NCBI GenBank assembly: GCA_963828385.1
Contig: CAWHEF010000002.1
Location: forward strand, 1,364,001 to 1,428,000
DNA from: Bog-756 sp963828385
GTDB taxonomy: Bacteria; Actinomycetota; Acidimicrobiia; Acidimicrobiales; RAAP-2
DNA: 64,000 nt
Direction of reading: 5' to 3'
Under the pieces are notes generated by a model that saw only the letters and a program-made list of their open reading frames with translations, searched no databases and was not told the origin of the DNA. The position numbers and the translations under genes are program-made. This document shows, piece after piece, positions 7,893 through 17,576 of the stretch (positions within the stretch are counted from its first letter, which is position 1; each line of letters begins with the position of its first letter).

Positions 7893-10313
7893 ATGGCCGA
7901 CCGCACCCCCGCCCCGTCCCCGAGGGGGACGACACCGGCGGGGACCGCTCCCCCGGGGACGGCGGGCCCGGGGACGGCGAGCCAGCCGCTCCTCGCCGAC
8001 CAGTCCGGCCCCGGAGCCACCGGAGCGCCGGTCGCCGGTTGGGGCGAGAACCGTTTCATCAACCGCGAGCTGTCGTGGCTCGATCTCGCCGAGCGCATGT
8101 TGGAGCGTGCCGCCGACGACGACGTGCCATTGCTCGAACGCGGCCCGGTTCCTGGCACTCTTCTCCGAGGGGCTCGATGAGTTCTTCGAGGTCAGGGTGG
8201 CCGATCTCGACGACCTGATCGCTGCCGGACTGCGCTCCGCGCTCACCGGACGGGCTGTCCCCGGCCGAGCAGCGCACCGCAATCGTGCGGAGGGTGGACG
8301 AGCTCGTCACCCTCCAGAGCAGGATCTACGCCGACCGGCTGGCTCCGGCCCTGGCCGCAGCCGGGGTGGTGATCCTCGACTGGGGAAGCCTGACCGCCAG
8401 CCAGCGCTGCGAGCTCGCCGATCAGTTCCACCGACTCATCTTCCCGACATTGACGCCACTCGCCGTCGACGGTGCCCATCCCTTTCCCTATATCTCGAAC
8501 CTGTCGTTGAACCTGCTGGTCAACGTGGCGGAGCCGACCACGGGTGTCACCCGGGTGGCGAGGCTCAAAGTGCCCCAGGCCCTTCCCCGGTTCATGACCC
8601 TGTCGGACGGGCCTACGTTCGTGCCGGTCGAGCAGGTGATCGCTGCCCACCTCGACGAACTGTTCCCGTCGATGGACGTCGGCGATTGGTTCACCTTCAG
8701 GGTGACTCGGAACGTGGATCTGTCGGTGGACGAGGGCGACGCCGAAGATCTGCTGGCCGCCGTCGAGTTGCAGCTGCACCGCCGGCGGTTCGGCCATGCC
8801 GTCCGCCTCGAAGCGGGGTCGGGGATCCCGGCCGACGTGCTCGCCATGCTGGTGGCCGAGATGGGCGTGCACGAGGAGCACGTCTGGCTCGTCGACGTGC
8901 CCCTCGACCTCACCGGTCTCTCCGCTCTCCCCGAGCTGCACCGTCGGGATCTCGCACCCGCTCCGTGGACGGGGGTCCCGCCGGCCGGTCTGGCCGGCTC
9001 ACCGGATCTCTTCGCCGTCCTCGACCGCCGCGACCTGCTCGTCCACCACCCGTACGAATCGTACGCATCGTCGGTCGAGGAGTTCGTCGACCTCGCCGCC
9101 GAGGACGACCGCGTGCTCGCCATCAAGCAGACGCTCTACCGCGCCGGCGAGTCGAGCCCCGTGATCGACTCGCTCGATCCGCGCCTCGCAGGGTGGCAAG
9201 CAGGTGACGGCGGTGGTCGAGCTCCAAGCCCGATTCGACGAGCGGGCCAATATCGCCTGGGCCAGAGCTCTCGAGGAGGCCGGCGCCCAAGTCATCTATG
9301 GGATCGTCAACAAGAAGACCCACGCGAAGATCTGTCTCGTGGTGCGGCAAGAGGACGATGAGGTCCGTCGCTACTGCCACATCGGAACCGGCAACTACAA
9401 CTCGGCCACGGCCGTCGCCTATGAGGACGTCGGGCTGTTCACCGCCGACCCGGCCATCGGTGCCGACATCGGCGAGCTCTTCAACTTCCTGACGGGCTCG
9501 GCCGGCCCCACAACGTTTCGGCACATCGTGGTGTCGCCCATGTCCGCCCGGGCGGTCCTGCTCGCCGCCATCGAGGACGAGGCACGTGCGGGAGCTCGGG
9601 GACGCATCGTCCTGAAGACGAACAGCCTGACCGATCCGGCGCTGATCGACGCTCTCTACCGGGCTTCAGGGACTGGTGCCTCGATCGACCTCATCGTCCG
9701 CGGACGGTGTTCGCTGCGACCCGGGGTGCCCGGGTTGTCGGACAACGTCCGGGTTCGGTCGATCGTCGGTAGATACCTCGAGCACTCGCGCATCTACCGC
9801 TTCGGCGACGGCGACGGGCGACCGTCCCAGGTGCTGATCGGGTCGTGCGACCTGATGGAGCGGAACCTCGACCGGAGGGTGGAGGTGCTGGTCCCCATCA
9901 GGGACGAGGCCGTCGCTTCCCGCTTGGTCGACTACCTGGACGGGGCCGTTCGGGACACGACGGACGCCTGGGCCCTCGGACCCGACGGTCGCTGGACCAG
10001 GATCGTCCCCGACCGGGCCGCCGAAAGACCGCCGTTCAGCATCCAGAGGCATGGTCAGTCACTCGCCCTCGAGTCGCTCGAGTCCGTGCGGTCGCCCCAC
10101 GTCGAAGGCGGAGCACCGTCGCCACCCCGCCTCACCGTCGTGCCCGGTGCCCTGCCCGATGGGGCGCCCGGCGCGTCGAACCGGGCGCCCCCGCCCTCTG
10201 GGAGCCAGCGCCCGGTGCCAGGACTGGAGGTCGTGCCGGCCGATGATCGGTCGCGCCCCGCCCGGAGCCTCCCTATCGGCCGACTGACGCGCCGGTTGCT
10301 CCGACGCCGCTGA
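7893..10313 (+). pseudogene. ppk: Polyphosphate kinase 1, three apparent +1 frameshifts
   Basis: PPK1 makes polyphosphate reversibly from ATP. Starting at ATG 7893, the N-terminal domain shows 'FINRELSWLDLAERMLERA'. The frame then moves +1 at about 8142, +1 at about 8235-8245, and +1 at about 9176. Each shift is repaired by removing one base, giving the family segments 'ARFLALFSEGLDEFFEVRV', 'PDGLSPAEQRTAI' and 'GGKQVTAVVELQARFDE'. The catalytic His in 'NKKTHAKICLV' and the second His in 'LEHSRIYRF' are intact, as is 'HIGTGNYNSATA'. The protein sequence is well conserved throughout, so errors in the sequence are likelier than true decay. About 120 poorly conserved C-terminal residues follow. 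The end overlaps the convergent gene by 41 bp. Confidence 0.9.
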
Positions 10314-11544
10314 CCGGGACGCCGTTGACCGGATCGCCGCCGGCGGGGTCGTCGCTGGCCGGGTCGCCGCCGGCGGGGCAGAGGCTCGAGTGGGTGGCAG
10401 CCCGCGCCCCGGCTCTCAGCACCGGCCAACGCCGGGCGACCGTCTGGCGGAATCGCTGGTAGGTCTCCCGGCGCTCGAGCTCGAGGCTCCCATAGGCCAT
10501 GCCTCCGAGCGGGATCGGGAGCCAGAAGTTCACCGCCCGATAGGCGAGCACGCCCGAGAGCGCCTCACCGGCGGTCGGACCGAAGCCGGTGATCATCGAC
10601 ACCAGGACGAATTCAACGACACCGAGGCCGCCGGGGGTGACCGGTAGTGCCGCCAGGATGTTGGCCAGCCCGTACGCCATGAGCAGGTCGACGGGGGAGA
10701 TGAAACCGCTGAAGGCGGCGACGAAGACCCACAGGGAGGCGGCGTCGAGGATCCAGTTGGCGGCGGCCCAGCAGATGGCCCGCCTGGTCAACGCTCGGTC
10801 CTCCATAAGGGCGGCGAACCGCGCCGCCAGTCCTTCGACGAGCGCCGTGGTCTTCTCGGCATCGAGGAATCGGACGTGGGCCGCGACCCGGTGGATGACC
10901 CCGCTCGCCTTGCGCTGGCCACGGGTCAGGAGCCAGAACAGGCTGCCGAAGGCGCCGAGGAGGACGACCCCGATGCCGACGGCCACGACGACCAGGATGA
11001 ACGCCGACTGGGATTGTCCCCCGTGGTGGCTGGCGGGACCGTGGAACCCATGGGCGATGAGAAAGGCCACCAGTGAGAGCCAGAAGATGACGTTGAGCAC
11101 GACGGCGGAGCCGATTCCCTGGGTCCCGAGGGCGAACCCGGTATCGGCGCCGGAGACGCCGGACTGGGTGAGGAGCCGGTAGCCGAGGGCTGCTCCGGGA
11201 GCCGTCCCCCCGGGAGAGACGTGGCTCAAGGCGAGGGTGGACAGGTTGATCCGGAACAGCCGCCGGCGGCGGGGACCGCCCGCCGGGAGGACGGCGTAGG
11301 TGAGCTGGGCGTAGGCGGCGAGGGCGCCGCACTCGAGGAGCACACCGAGCACCAGGTACCCGGGGTTGATGTGAGCGAGGGAGTTGACCTCGGAGCGGTG
11401 ACTGGCGAGGAGCGGCAAGGCCACGTAGAAGACGAAGAGGAAGGCGACGACCGTGCCCACGCTGAGCCGGACCTCCCGGCGGACGAACGGTCCCCGGTAC
11501 CACCAGCGTTGGCGCGGCTGTGCCGGCGTCCAGTCCGAGCCCAT
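10273..11544 (-). CDS. LPG synthase TM-region / flippase-like (UPF0104) membrane protein
   Basis: A 423-aa polytopic membrane protein of the lysylphosphatidylglycerol-synthase transmembrane (YbhN/UPF0104) family. Visible signatures are 'NLSTLALSHVSPGGTAPGA' and 'ILAALPVTPGGLGVVEFVLV', the two Gly/Pro-rich family motifs, among about eight hydrophobic helices. It lacks the aminoacyltransferase domain of MprF, so lipid or glycolipid translocation is a guess from the family. The last 40 residues repeat Gly-Asp-Pro units and overlap the end of ppk. It is divergent from the exporter gene at 11596, with only 51 bp between starts. Confidence 0.82.
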   Translation of the reverse strand: MGSDWTPAQPRQRWWYRGPFVRREVRLSVGTVVAFLFVFYVALPLLASHRSEVNSLAHINPGYLVLGVLLECGALAAYAQLTYAVLPAGGPRRRRLFRINLSTLALSHVSPGGTAPGAALGYRLLTQSGVSGADTGFALGTQGIGSAVVLNVIFWLSLVAFLIAHGFHGPASHHGGQSQSAFILVVVAVGIGVVLLGAFGSLFWLLTRGQRKASGVIHRVAAHVRFLDAEKTTALVEGLAARFAALMEDRALTRRAICWAAANWILDAASLWVFVAAFSGFISPVDLLMAYGLANILAALPVTPGGLGVVEFVLVSMITGFGPTAGEALSGVLAYRAVNFWLPIPLGGMAYGSLELERRETYQRFRQTVARRWPVLRAGARAATHSSLCPAGGDPASDDPAGGDPVNGVPVSGVGATGASVGR

Positions 11545-11583
11545 CGCCTTTCATGTTCGCACGTCCCGGTACCCGCGACCTGT

Positions 11584-11589
11584 AATGCT
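11584..11589 (+). promoter_or_regulatory. Candidate -10 box of AI-2E-type transporter
   Basis: AATGCT, within TGTAATGCT, ends six bases before GTG 11596, which suggests a leaderless start. Confidence 0.4.
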
Positions 11590-11595
11590 GAGAGC

Positions 11596-12999
11596 GTGGA
11601 TGGCCCCTTGGACACCGAGGATGAGACCGCTCCGTCCTCGGAGGAGGCCGTTCCGTCCTCGCGAACCGAGCGCCTGTTTGCATCGGCGTCGAAAAAGGGG
11701 ATCCCGCTGCGCACGATCCTCACGGTGGACGCGGTCGTCGTTGTCACGTGGGTCGCCTATCGGCTCTTCGGCCGGCTGCGCGAGGTCATCCTCTGGATCC
11801 TGACGGCGGCGTTCATAGCCCTCGTGCTCAATCCCGCTGTCAACTTCTTGCAGCGCAAGAGGTTCCGGCGGGGCTCGGCCGTGGGCCTCGTCTTCGTCGT
11901 GGCCCTGATCGCGTTCGCCGGCATCCTCGGCCTGTTCGGCTACCCCCTCGTCAACTCGCTCACCCACGTGGCCGAGAAGCTTCCCCACATGGTCAAACAG
12001 GTCGAGCGAGGCCACGGCTGGCTTGCCCATACCCTCCAGCGACTCCACCTCCTGAGCTGGGTCCAGAAGAACGCCCATCGGATCCAGTCGGGCGCCCAGT
12101 CGCTGAGCAAGCCCGCCCTCAAGGTGGGGACCGACCTGGGTCGGGCCGTCTTCTCGACGATCCTCGCCCTCACGACGATCGGGTTCCTGTCCCTGTTCAT
12201 GCTGCTCGAGGCGCCGACGCTCCGCCGGGGTGTGCTCGGCACCATGCGACCCCATCGTCGGGCCATCGTCGAGCAGATCGCCGGCCGGGTGTCACGCCAG
12301 GTCACCGCGTATGTGCTGGGAACGCTCGTGCTCGCAGTGCTCTTCGGGATCGTGGTGCTCGTGACGCTGTTCGTGCTCGGTGTCCCCTTCGCCCTTCTCC
12401 TCGGATTGTGGGTCGCGCTCGTGGCCATGATCCCCCTCGTCGGAGGGCTCATCGCCGCCATCCCCACCGTGCTCCTCGCCCTGCTGCACTCGCCGACCGA
12501 CGGCATCGTGGTGCTCGTCGTCTTCGTCTCCTTCCAGCTCGTCGAGAACCACTTCATCTACCCGGTCGTCATGAGCAGGAGCGTGCGGATGAACCCGCTG
12601 TGGGTCCTGCTGGCGGTGCTGATCGGCGGCAATCTCGGAGGGGTGTTCGGTTCGGCCCTCGGTGCCCTGGTGGGCGCACTGGTGGCCATCCCGGTGGGGG
12701 GAGCCATACAGATCATCCTGCGGGAGCTGTGGGAACGCAGCGATTGGCGGGCCCGAGCCCAAGCCGAGATGGAACCCGGCAGCGAGCCTCGCGAATCCGT
12801 GTGGGAAGGGGGGCGCTCCACAGGAGACCTGGATGAGGCCGGGGCCGTCGACAGTCGAAGGGGACCGGCTGATGGCCCAGCTCGGGTCACGGCCGGCCCG
12901 CCGTCCTCTCCTCGACCCGGCGTCCCGGCACTCCACAACGGCGAGCGGAGCGAGGGGAGGACCGGCGAGCAGCGGGGGGCCAGTGTGCCACCCGGGTAG
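11596..12999 (+). CDS. AI-2E family transporter (YdiK/TqsA/PerM-type)
   Basis: A 467-aa membrane protein. After a 40-residue acidic N-terminus come paired hydrophobic helices, an amphipathic extracytoplasmic stretch (about residues 125-180) and the family's conserved C-terminal helices with 'MIPLVGGLIAAIPTVLLALL' and 'FQLVENHFIYPVVMSRSV'. Members export varied small molecules; a role in autoinducer-2 export is shown for only a few, so the substrate is unknown. The final 90 residues are disordered and low in complexity. GTG 11596 is chosen from its spacing to a -10 box. Confidence 0.85.
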   Translation: MDGPLDTEDETAPSSEEAVPSSRTERLFASASKKGIPLRTILTVDAVVVVTWVAYRLFGRLREVILWILTAAFIALVLNPAVNFLQRKRFRRGSAVGLVFVVALIAFAGILGLFGYPLVNSLTHVAEKLPHMVKQVERGHGWLAHTLQRLHLLSWVQKNAHRIQSGAQSLSKPALKVGTDLGRAVFSTILALTTIGFLSLFMLLEAPTLRRGVLGTMRPHRRAIVEQIAGRVSRQVTAYVLGTLVLAVLFGIVVLVTLFVLGVPFALLLGLWVALVAMIPLVGGLIAAIPTVLLALLHSPTDGIVVLVVFVSFQLVENHFIYPVVMSRSVRMNPLWVLLAVLIGGNLGGVFGSALGALVGALVAIPVGGAIQIILRELWERSDWRARAQAEMEPGSEPRESVWEGGRSTGDLDEAGAVDSRRGPADGPARVTAGPPSSPRPGVPALHNGERSEGRTGEQRGASVPPG

Positions 13000-13013
13000 T
13001 CCGGGCCGTCTCG

Positions 13014-13019
13014 TAAGCT
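13014..13019 (+). promoter_or_regulatory. Candidate -10 box of ppm1-like gene
   Basis: TAAGCT ends seven bases before ATG 13027, with no Shine-Dalgarno in between. It fits the leaderless pattern seen across the window. Confidence 0.5.
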
Positions 13020-13026
13020 TCGGCCT

Positions 13027-13770
13027 ATGAACGTGCTGGTGGTGCTGCCCACCTACAACGAGTCCGAGAACATCGACCCCGTGGTCCGCCGGATCCGGGT
13101 CGCAGTCCCCGGGGCCACCGTGCTCGTCGTCGACGACGGCAGCCCCGACGGCACGGCCGACATCGCCGAGCGCCTGGGGAAGGAGCTCGGCAATGTGGAG
13201 GTCATGCGCCGCCAACAGAAGTCAGGCCTCGGCAGTGCCTACCGAGCCGGGTTCCGGTGGGGACTGGCCCGCGGCTTCGACGCCTGCGTGGAGATGGATG
13301 CCGACCTCTCCCACGAGCCCGAGGCGCTTCCCGGCCTCATCGAGGCGCTCTCAGGAGGCTGTGAGCTGGTCATCGGCTCACGCTATGTGCCGGGGGGGTC
13401 GATCCCCAACTGGGTTTGGCACCGCCGGATGTTGTCGAGGGGCGGCAGCATCTACTCATCCACGATCCTCGGGCTCGGGGTGGCCGACGCCACCGCGGGC
13501 TTCCGGGCCTACGCCGCATCCTTGCTCCGGCGGATCGATCTGGAGCGCATCCGGGCGGACGGGTACGGCTTCCAGATCGAGATGACCTACGAGTCCAAGC
13601 GGGCAGGCGCCGCCATCCGGGAGGTGCCGATCCGGTTCGCCGACCGGGAGAGGGGTGAGTCGAAGATGTCGGTCCGCATCGTGGTCGAGGCCTTCGGGCT
13701 CGTGACGTGGTGGGGGCTCTTACGCCTTGTCGGTCGAGCCCGGACACCGGCGCGTCCGGCAACGACCTGA
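13027..13770 (+). CDS. ppm1: Polyprenol monophosphomannose synthase (GT2)
   Basis: A 247-aa glycosyltransferase family 2 enzyme of the dolichol-/polyprenol-phosphate mannose synthase type. It moves mannose from GDP-mannose to a polyprenyl phosphate, giving the donor for lipoglycan and protein mannosylation in Actinobacteria. Visible motifs are 'LVVLPTYNESENI', 'VLVVDDGSPDGTAD', the metal-binding Asp in 'CVEMDADLSHEPE', 'IGSRYVPGG' and 'DGYGFQIEMTYESKRAG'. It has no C-terminal membrane helices, so it is the soluble catalytic form. The response-regulator gene begins 10 bp downstream. Confidence 0.9.
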   Translation: MNVLVVLPTYNESENIDPVVRRIRVAVPGATVLVVDDGSPDGTADIAERLGKELGNVEVMRRQQKSGLGSAYRAGFRWGLARGFDACVEMDADLSHEPEALPGLIEALSGGCELVIGSRYVPGGSIPNWVWHRRMLSRGGSIYSSTILGLGVADATAGFRAYAASLLRRIDLERIRADGYGFQIEMTYESKRAGAAIREVPIRFADRERGESKMSVRIVVEAFGLVTWWGLLRLVGRARTPARPATT

Positions 13771-13780
13771 TGCCGCTGCC

Positions 13781-14473
13781 ATGAGCGGCAACGGCCGCGT
13801 ACTCGTGGTCGACGACGAGCCGTACATCACCGATGTGGTGACGTCCGCTCTCACCTTCGAAGGTTTCGAGTGCGCCGACGTCCCGACAGCAAAGGACGCC
13901 CTCGAACGGGCGCGCTCGGGCGGCATCGACCTCATGGTGCTCGACGTCATGCTGCCGGACCTCGACGGGTTCGAGGTCTGCCGACGGATGCGCCAGGAGG
14001 GGATCCGAACGCCGGTCCTCTTCCTCACCGCCCGCGACGCCACCACCGACAAGGTGGCGGGCCTCGTCGATGCTGACGACTACGTCACCAAGCCGTTCAG
14101 CATCGAGGAGCTGGTGGCTCGGATTCGGGCCATCCTCCGCCGCACGACCTTGGAGGAGCTCCCCGAGGAGGGACGGTTGAAGTTCGCCGATCTGGTGGTG
14201 GACACGAACACCCACGAGGTCTGGCGGGCCGACCACGCGATCGAGCTCACGGCCACCGAGTTCAACCTCCTCAGGTACCTGATGATCAACGCCCGGTACG
14301 TGCTGTCCAAGATGCAGATCCTGGACGAGGTGTGGGACGAGGGGTTCGCCGGTGACTCCAACATCGTCGAGATCTACATCTCCTATCTCCGCAAGAAGAT
14401 CGACTGCTACGAACCGCCTCTCATCCACACGATCCGGCGGGTCGGATACAGCCTGCGGGAGCCGAGACGGTGA
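13781..14473 (+). CDS. OmpR/PhoB-family response regulator
   Basis: A 230-aa DNA-binding regulator. The receiver domain has the acidic pair in 'VVDDEPYIT', the phospho-acceptor Asp in 'LMVLDVMLPDLDG', Thr in 'FLTARD' and Lys in 'YVTKPF'. The winged helix from about residue 130 shows 'ELTATEFNLLRYLM' and 'DSNIVEIYISYLRKKID'. The loop before 'DDYVTKPF' is one residue shorter than in typical relatives, where LELGADDY is usual; here it reads LVDADDY. The gene overlaps its kinase by 4 bp (GTGA), and TrcR/PrrA-type systems are the nearest analogues I recognise. The signal is unknown. Confidence 0.9.
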   Translation: MSGNGRVLVVDDEPYITDVVTSALTFEGFECADVPTAKDALERARSGGIDLMVLDVMLPDLDGFEVCRRMRQEGIRTPVLFLTARDATTDKVAGLVDADDYVTKPFSIEELVARIRAILRRTTLEELPEEGRLKFADLVVDTNTHEVWRADHAIELTATEFNLLRYLMINARYVLSKMQILDEVWDEGFAGDSNIVEIYISYLRKKIDCYEPPLIHTIRRVGYSLREPRR

Positions 14474-16101
14474 GACTTCGGCTCAGGCTCGTGATCACCA
14501 TGATCGTGCTGGTGGCGATCGGGCTCGTCGTGGTCGACGTCATCACCTACTCCTCGTTGCGCTCCTCACTCTACGACCGCGTGGACGACCAGCTCCACGG
14601 CACCGCTGATCTGGTCACCGGGTACATCGACCACTCCGAGCTCCGGGGGTTTCCGGTGACCGGCGCCGGCATCGCCTCTCGGGTCAGCCCGGAGGTGTAC
14701 GTGGCGATGCTCGACGGGAACGGCGTCACCGGCCTGGCCCGCCCCGCGGGTTCCGAGAACCGGGTCGATCCGCCTCCCCGCATCCCCGGGGGCCTCCCCG
14801 TCGGCGGCACCGACCTGACGGCGGGGACGGCGCGAGCCGAGCGAAGGGTCGGCGCCCGGCAGTCGGCGTCGAACGTCCCGTCGGCCATTCCCCACGGCCC
14901 CGAGTACCGGCTGCTGGCCACCCCCATCCCGGGGGGGACGCTCGTCGTCGCCACGTCGTTGACGACCGTGAACGACACCCTGGCCTCGCTCAGGACGATC
15001 GAGGCCGCCCTCACCATCGGCCTGGTCGTCGTGCTGGCGGTGCTCATGACGCTGCTGGTCCGCCTCGGTCTGCGCCCGCTCGAGGGCATGGTGTCCGACG
15101 CCGACGCCATCGCCGCCGGAGACCTGACCCGCCGTGTGCAACCGGCGGAAGGCAAGGGTGAGATCGCCCGGCTGGGTCGCGCCCTCAACCGGATGCTGGT
15201 GCAGATCGAGGCGGCGTTCACGCAGCGGGCCCGGTCCGAGGAGCGCCTACGACACTTCCTGGCTGATGCATCCCACGAGCTCCGTACCCCACTGACCTCG
15301 ATCCGGGGCTATGCCGAACTGCTGCGGACCGACGCCCTCGGCGACCAGGGATCCCGGGCCCGGGCCCTGTCCCGCATCGAGCAGGAGGCCAGCCGCATGG
15401 GCGAGCTCGTCGGCGACCTGGCGGTCCTGGCCGCCGAGGGGGTGGGACCCGATCCCGCCTGGGAACGGGTCAACCTGGCTGCCGTGACCGCCGAGGTCGT
15501 CGCCGACGCCCGGCTCATCCATCCGGACCGTCTCATAGAGCTGGGGGCGCCGGCAGACGTCGCCGTGGCCGGGAACCACGCCCGGCTCGAACAGATGGTC
15601 CACAATCTGGTGGGCAACGCGTTGACGCACACCCCTCCGGGCACACCGGTGGAGGTCGAGGTCACGGCGGCGGGCGAAGAGGCCGTGCTCGAGGTGCGGG
15701 ACCTGGGCCCAGGGCTGTCGGCCGACCAGGCCGCCCACGTCTTCGATCGCTTCTATCGGGGATCGGCCTCCCGCTCCGACGGGGGCTCGGGGCTCGGTCT
15801 GTTCATCGTCGCCAGCCTGGCCCGGTCGTTCGGCGGGGACGTCACCGTTGACTCCGCCCCCGACGAGGGGTCGACGTTCCGGGTCACGTTGCCGTTGTCG
15901 CCGTCGGCCGCGCCGCCCGCCGATCCGCCCGACGCCGACCCGCCTGCCGTCCGCCCGCCTGCCGCCCGAGACAAGAGGACGCGGGCCGGAGAAGCGACAA
16001 ACGGAGATCCGCCGACCCCGCCACCTCCGCCGACCCCGCCACCTCCGCCGACCCCGCCACCGCCGACCGGCCCGTCGCCGCTGTTTCCGGCAAATCGTTG
16101 A
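14470..16101 (+). CDS. Sensor histidine kinase with HAMP domain and proline-rich tail
   Basis: A 543-aa membrane kinase, partner of the regulator just upstream. A first helix (about residues 5-25), an extracytoplasmic sensor of about 150 residues and a second helix (about 178-200) precede a HAMP domain. The H-box is 'FLADASHELRTPLTSIRGYA', the N-box 'HNLVGNALTHT' and the G-boxes 'VRDLGPGLS' and 'GGSGLGLFIV'. After the ATPase domain, about 70 extra residues are Pro/Asp-rich and end in PTPPPP repeats, a possible flexible tether. The GTG start overlaps the regulator's stop. It is convergent with menF. Confidence 0.9.
   Translation: MRLRLRLVITMIVLVAIGLVVVDVITYSSLRSSLYDRVDDQLHGTADLVTGYIDHSELRGFPVTGAGIASRVSPEVYVAMLDGNGVTGLARPAGSENRVDPPPRIPGGLPVGGTDLTAGTARAERRVGARQSASNVPSAIPHGPEYRLLATPIPGGTLVVATSLTTVNDTLASLRTIEAALTIGLVVVLAVLMTLLVRLGLRPLEGMVSDADAIAAGDLTRRVQPAEGKGEIARLGRALNRMLVQIEAAFTQRARSEERLRHFLADASHELRTPLTSIRGYAELLRTDALGDQGSRARALSRIEQEASRMGELVGDLAVLAAEGVGPDPAWERVNLAAVTAEVVADARLIHPDRLIELGAPADVAVAGNHARLEQMVHNLVGNALTHTPPGTPVEVEVTAAGEEAVLEVRDLGPGLSADQAAHVFDRFYRGSASRSDGGSGLGLFIVASLARSFGGDVTVDSAPDEGSTFRVTLPLSPSAAPPADPPDADPPAVRPPAARDKRTRAGEATNGDPPTPPPPPTPPPPPTPPPPTGPSPLFPANR
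16012..16065 (+). repeat. 18-bp tandem repeat encoding PTPPPP, three copies
   Basis: Units of ccgaccccgccacctccg start at 16012 and 16030, with a slightly diverged third at 16048. They lie in the last codons of the histidine kinase gene and encode Pro-Thr-Pro-Pro-Pro-Pro. Confidence 0.85.
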
Positions 16102-16130
16102 CGGTGTGAAGGGATCACGTCAGGCTCTGA

Positions 16131-17576
16131 TCAGCCCCGTTCCACAGTTGCTGCCCGGGGTGCATGCCCCGGCGAAGCCTCGAAGGAGGCGCCGGGAGCC
16201 AGGGCGTCGAACACGGCCCGCAGCTTCAGGTCGGTCTCGGCCAGCTCGGTGTCGGGGTGCGAGCCGTCGACGATGCCCACCCCAGCAGCCAGGGCCGCCG
16301 CCTCACCGTTCACGGTGAAGGCACGGATCCCCACCATCCACGCGCCGTCGCCCCCACCGTCGAGATAGCCGACCGGGCCGGCGTAGGCACCCCGGGGGAA
16401 CGGCTCGAGCTCGGCGATGAGAGCACGGGCCGGATCGGTCGGTACCCCGGCCACGGCAGGGGTCGGGTGGAGGGCGGCGACCAGGTCGAGCGCAGTCGGC
16501 AGCGTCCCGTCCGACCGTGTCGACAACTCGCCGGAGATCGACGTCCCGAAATGGGTGATCGAGTGGAGATGGACGAGGTCGGGACCGACCGGCACGTCGA
16601 GCCGGGAACAGAGCGGTGCGAGCGCCTCGGCGATGGTGTCGACGACGTACCGGTGTTCGGATGCGTCCTTGGTCGAGCGCAGGAGGTCCTCGGGCAGGGG
16701 CGCGGTCCTGTCCCGGAGGCGCCCTCGGTCCCCGGGCGCCGCGGCCCGTGCCGTGGTGCCGGCCAGGGGACGGGATCGGAGCCGTCGACCGTTGCGCTCG
16801 ACCAGGAGCTCCGGGCTGGCCCCGACGAACTCCCCGTCGGCGGTGGGCATGGAGAACAGGGTGCAGGCCGGTTCGAGCTGGCGCCAGCGCCGCAGGACGG
16901 CGGCGAGGGGGATGGCGGTACCCATGTCGACATCCACCCACCGGGCCAGCACGACCTTGGAGATGCCGCCCGCCTCGATCGCCTCGAGCGCGTCGCCCAC
17001 CATGGCGGCGAAGTCCTCGTCGGAGGTTCGGGACCGGACGACCGGTTCGCGGCGGTCGGGCTCGGGCCGGGTGGGTCCGGCGCTGACCCGGGTGGCATCG
17101 CGCCGGCCGGCCTCGGACCGGTCGGCCAGCTCGATCAACCTGGCCCTGGAGCCGGCGGCGTCGTCAGGAAGGTCGGCACCCTGGCCCGAGACGAACGTGA
17201 CCCACTCCGCCCCGTCCGTCTCGCGGCAGTAGGTGACGGCCGGGACGACGAGCGAGCCGGGGAGAGACCGTTCGAAAGGGAGCGCGCCGAGCGCGACGAT
17301 CCCGCTCCTCGCAGACCGGCACCGGTCGTCGCATGGGATCGAGGCCAGCGACCTTGCCGCAGCGTCGAGGCCGGCCGCTCCGTCGAGGCCGTCGGGCAGA
17401 TCGATCACGAGGGAGGTGCCTATGCCGACCAATGTCCGTTCGCCGCCGACCAGGAGCCGACCCGATCGCCCGGCGAGGGCGAAGGGGTCGATGGGCGGTC
17501 CCGCTTCGAGTCGCAGCCTGCGAGCGACGAGCTGCAGAGACGTTCCCCGACATCGCTCGACAGGCGTCGACGTCAC
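16131..17576 (-). CDS. menF: Isochorismate synthase (menaquinone pathway)
   Basis: A 481-aa chorismate-utilising enzyme making isochorismate, the first step to menaquinone. The chorismate-binding domain fills the C-terminal half: 'GISKVVLARWVDVDM' with the Lys base, 'LFSMPTADGEFVGASPELLV', 'RPLAGTTARA', 'KDASEHRYVVDTI', 'LHPTPAVAGVP' and 'GYLDGGGDGAWMVGIRAF'. The Lys base and the His-Pro-Thr-Pro element mark isochorismate synthases rather than TrpE or PabB. GTG 17574-17576 overlaps the menG stop, so it is the third gene of the MerR-menG-menF unit. A siderophore role (EntC) is less likely in this context. Confidence 0.92.
   Translation of the reverse strand: MTSTPVERCRGTSLQLVARRLRLEAGPPIDPFALAGRSGRLLVGGERTLVGIGTSLVIDLPDGLDGAAGLDAAARSLASIPCDDRCRSARSGIVALGALPFERSLPGSLVVPAVTYCRETDGAEWVTFVSGQGADLPDDAAGSRARLIELADRSEAGRRDATRVSAGPTRPEPDRREPVVRSRTSDEDFAAMVGDALEAIEAGGISKVVLARWVDVDMGTAIPLAAVLRRWRQLEPACTLFSMPTADGEFVGASPELLVERNGRRLRSRPLAGTTARAAAPGDRGRLRDRTAPLPEDLLRSTKDASEHRYVVDTIAEALAPLCSRLDVPVGPDLVHLHSITHFGTSISGELSTRSDGTLPTALDLVAALHPTPAVAGVPTDPARALIAELEPFPRGAYAGPVGYLDGGGDGAWMVGIRAFTVNGEAAALAAGVGIVDGSHPDTELAETDLKLRAVFDALAPGASFEASPGHAPRAATVERG

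Noticed and set aside
8100..9200. Programmed ribosomal frameshifting in ppk
   Set aside because: There are three shifts with no common slippery heptamer or downstream structure, and PPK1 is not known to use recoding.
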